This document shows positions 62,762 to 64,000 of a stretch of DNA of 64,000 nt, piece by piece. Under the pieces are notes generated by a model. The model had not been told where the DNA came from, searched no databases, and was given only the letters and a program-made list of their open reading frames with translations. The stretch spans positions 3,366,501-3,430,500 of the forward strand of contig WAEK01000002.1 in NCBI GenBank assembly GCA_011634665.1. Direction: 5' to 3'. This stretch comes from Mortierella sp. BCC40632 (taxonomy: Eukaryota > Mortierellomycota > Mortierellomycetes > Mortierellales > Mortierellaceae). How positions within the stretch are numbered: position 1 is the first letter of the stretch; each line of letters begins with the position of its first letter. The translations under genes were made by a program, and so were the position numbers.

Positions 62762-63743
62762 ATGGATCAACCTCATCAGTCCCCCCTTCACCACCAGTCC
62801 CAGCCTACAGCTGCAGTAGTAGCTCGACGCCCTCGCTCTGACAGTAACGGCAATGACGACCAGCCACTTAAACGGCAAAAACCTGGGTATTCTCCTTCGA
62901 CACGTGAAGAGGAACCTGACTCGGATGCGGATGCGGATGCGGATGCTGAGGCTAATGCTGATGATCATGATGAGAGTAAAGACTCATGCGAGGATGAAAT
63001 CAAAAGCGAACAAGACTTGTCGCGGGACGACATGTTCCTGTCAGAGGTACATATTCACCCGGGGAATGGATCAGTCGATGGCAGGCTCATCAGTACAATC
63101 TTCCGATTTACCAAGACCGCCAAACTACCACCAGGGGTCTACAATTATGTCTCCGATACAGATACAGTGGCTGAGACCACAGAAGTAACCAATAACGAAG
63201 AGAACGACATTCACTCTGACAGCGACAACAGCGACTCTGACAATGACAATGGCAATGACAATGACAATGACAATGACAATGACAATGACAATGACAATGA
63301 CAATGACAATGACAATGACAATGACAATGACAATGACAATGACAATGACAATGACAATGACAATGACAATGAGGAAAGCGATCCATGGGACTACTATATC
63401 GATATCCAGCACTCGATGGGTTCTTCCCTCCAGGGAGTTGGTATGGAAATCTCTCTCTCTCTCTCTTTCTCAAAACCATGACACCACAAGGTCTAGTCCA
63501 TACAGTATGAGTGTCTTCCATCAATACTCTCATATCATGATACTAATCGATGACCCTTGGATAACAGGCTCTCAAGTATGGATGGGAAGTTTTTTGATGG
63601 TCGATTACTTAGCGTCGCTTGGAGACAAGATCAAAGGCGCCATAGCGATTGAGCTCGGTGCTGGTACAGGGATTGCTGGTATTGCCGTAGGGCTTCTCAC
63701 ATCGGTTGGCAAGATCTTTTGCTCAGGTTTGTACCTTTGGGAG

Positions 63744-63774
<31 letters not shown>

Positions 63775-64000
63775 TTTGTGTATGTGCTTGTGTGAATGTG
63801 TGCGTGTGTGTTGTCTGTTTTGAAATGAGAGCAATCGCGCACAGACCTTTTTTTTTGCGAGTGAACTCACTCAATATTCATTTTGGGGCTCTAGACTTTG
63901 ATACAGTTGTGCTTGAGAATTGCCGGTCGAATATTACCCAGAGCAGTGCAACCTACCCCTGCTGTCCAACAGTCGAATCCTCCTCCACCCTCCTCCCCTT
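62762..64000 (+). CDS. METTL22-like protein methyltransferase (3' partial)
   Basis: Exons 62762-63440, 63568-63726 and 63895 to the window end, which cuts the gene. The first 120 residues are polar, with Asp/Ala repeats (DADADADAEANAD). Then comes LSEVHIHPGN, a segment that resembles the METTL22 N-terminus, followed by a long Asp-Asn repeat (63241-63371). The methyltransferase begins at GSQVWMGSFLMVDYLASLG; motif I is AIELGAGTGIAGI, binding S-adenosylmethionine, and a strand VVLENCRSNI follows in exon 3. This matches the METTL21/22 group of family-16 protein lysine methyltransferases. The substrate is not evident. The repeat lies between the N-terminal block and the catalytic domain, so it is probably a flexible linker. 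Confidence 0.8.
63238..63371 (+). repeat. (AATGAC)n hexanucleotide repeat in coding frame
   Basis: About 21 copies of a six-base unit encoding Asp-Asn, inside the METTL22-like exon 1. It keeps the frame because the unit is six bases long. Confidence 0.95.

Noticed and set aside
63108..63533. Minus-strand ORF of Cys-His repeats
   Set aside because: Shadow of the (AATGAC)n repeat in the METTL22-like coding exon.

Overview
This is a gene-dense stretch of a fungal nuclear chromosome. Almost every gene is split by short GT-AG introns (most 40-400 nt, a few up to about 900 nt) that carry long A or T homopolymers, and intergenic DNA is full of GA/CT microsatellites. The gene content points to an early-diverging fungus, most likely Mucoromycota and probably Mortierella-like. 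It includes a Frizzled-like seven-helix receptor without an animal-type CRD, a cysteine homologue of selenoprotein H, a Stealth-family phosphotransferase, a kinesin-13, an ECM14-type carboxypeptidase and a type I metacaspase. The phylum is inferred from these families and not proven by any one marker. No bacterial operon, CRISPR array or insertion sequence was seen.

Layout. 1-2276 (+) is the 3' part of an ECM14-like pseudo-carboxypeptidase. 3783-7584 (+) is a Frizzled-like GPCR. 7752-10992 (-) is the splicing factor CWF19, divergent from 11169-12389 (+), a probable mitochondrial RNA-binding protein. A tRNA-Thr(CGT) lies at 12728-12800, followed by a gene-free AT-rich repeat patch. 14008-15442 (-) is PIG-P, divergent from 15844-16965 (+), a SelH-like protein. 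17458-22020 (-) is a kinesin-13 with an N-terminal SAM-like domain. 22929-23615 (+) is signal peptidase subunit SPC1, tail-to-tail with NOP9 at 23962-26882 (-). 27598-28632 (-) is a lone retrotransposon-type gag ORF. 28864-31042 (-) is protoporphyrinogen oxidase, divergent from UBC13 at 31690-32797 (+). 33220-36378 (-) is an intronless DXD glycosyltransferase. 36887-39875 (-) is a metacaspase. A 2.2-kb low-complexity gap follows. 42090-45287 (-) is cytosolic threonyl-tRNA synthetase. 46093-47622 (-) is a secreted Asp-rich protein. 49001-50893 (+) is a FAM172/Arb2-like protein. 51443-52429 (+) is an Mpv17/PMP22 protein. 52973-55236 (-) is an MFS transporter. 56594-58730 (+) is CSN5. 59050-61914 (-) is a Stealth phosphotransferase, divergent from a METTL22-like methyltransferase (62762 to the window end, +).

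The genes do not form a pathway cluster; this is ordinary eukaryotic gene order with many divergent pairs. Recurring themes are ER/secretory functions (PIG-P, SPC1, glycosyltransferase, Stealth protein), ubiquitin/COP9 (UBC13, CSN5), and RNA processing or translation (CWF19, NOP9, ThrRS, tRNA-Thr). Exon boundaries were worked out by hand from reading phase, GT-AG sites and family homology, so they may be off by a base or two. The most unusual items are the orphan gag ORF, the metacaspase with a long linker, the catalytically altered ECM14, the CxxC SelH homologue, and GA microsatellites sitting inside divergent promoters.
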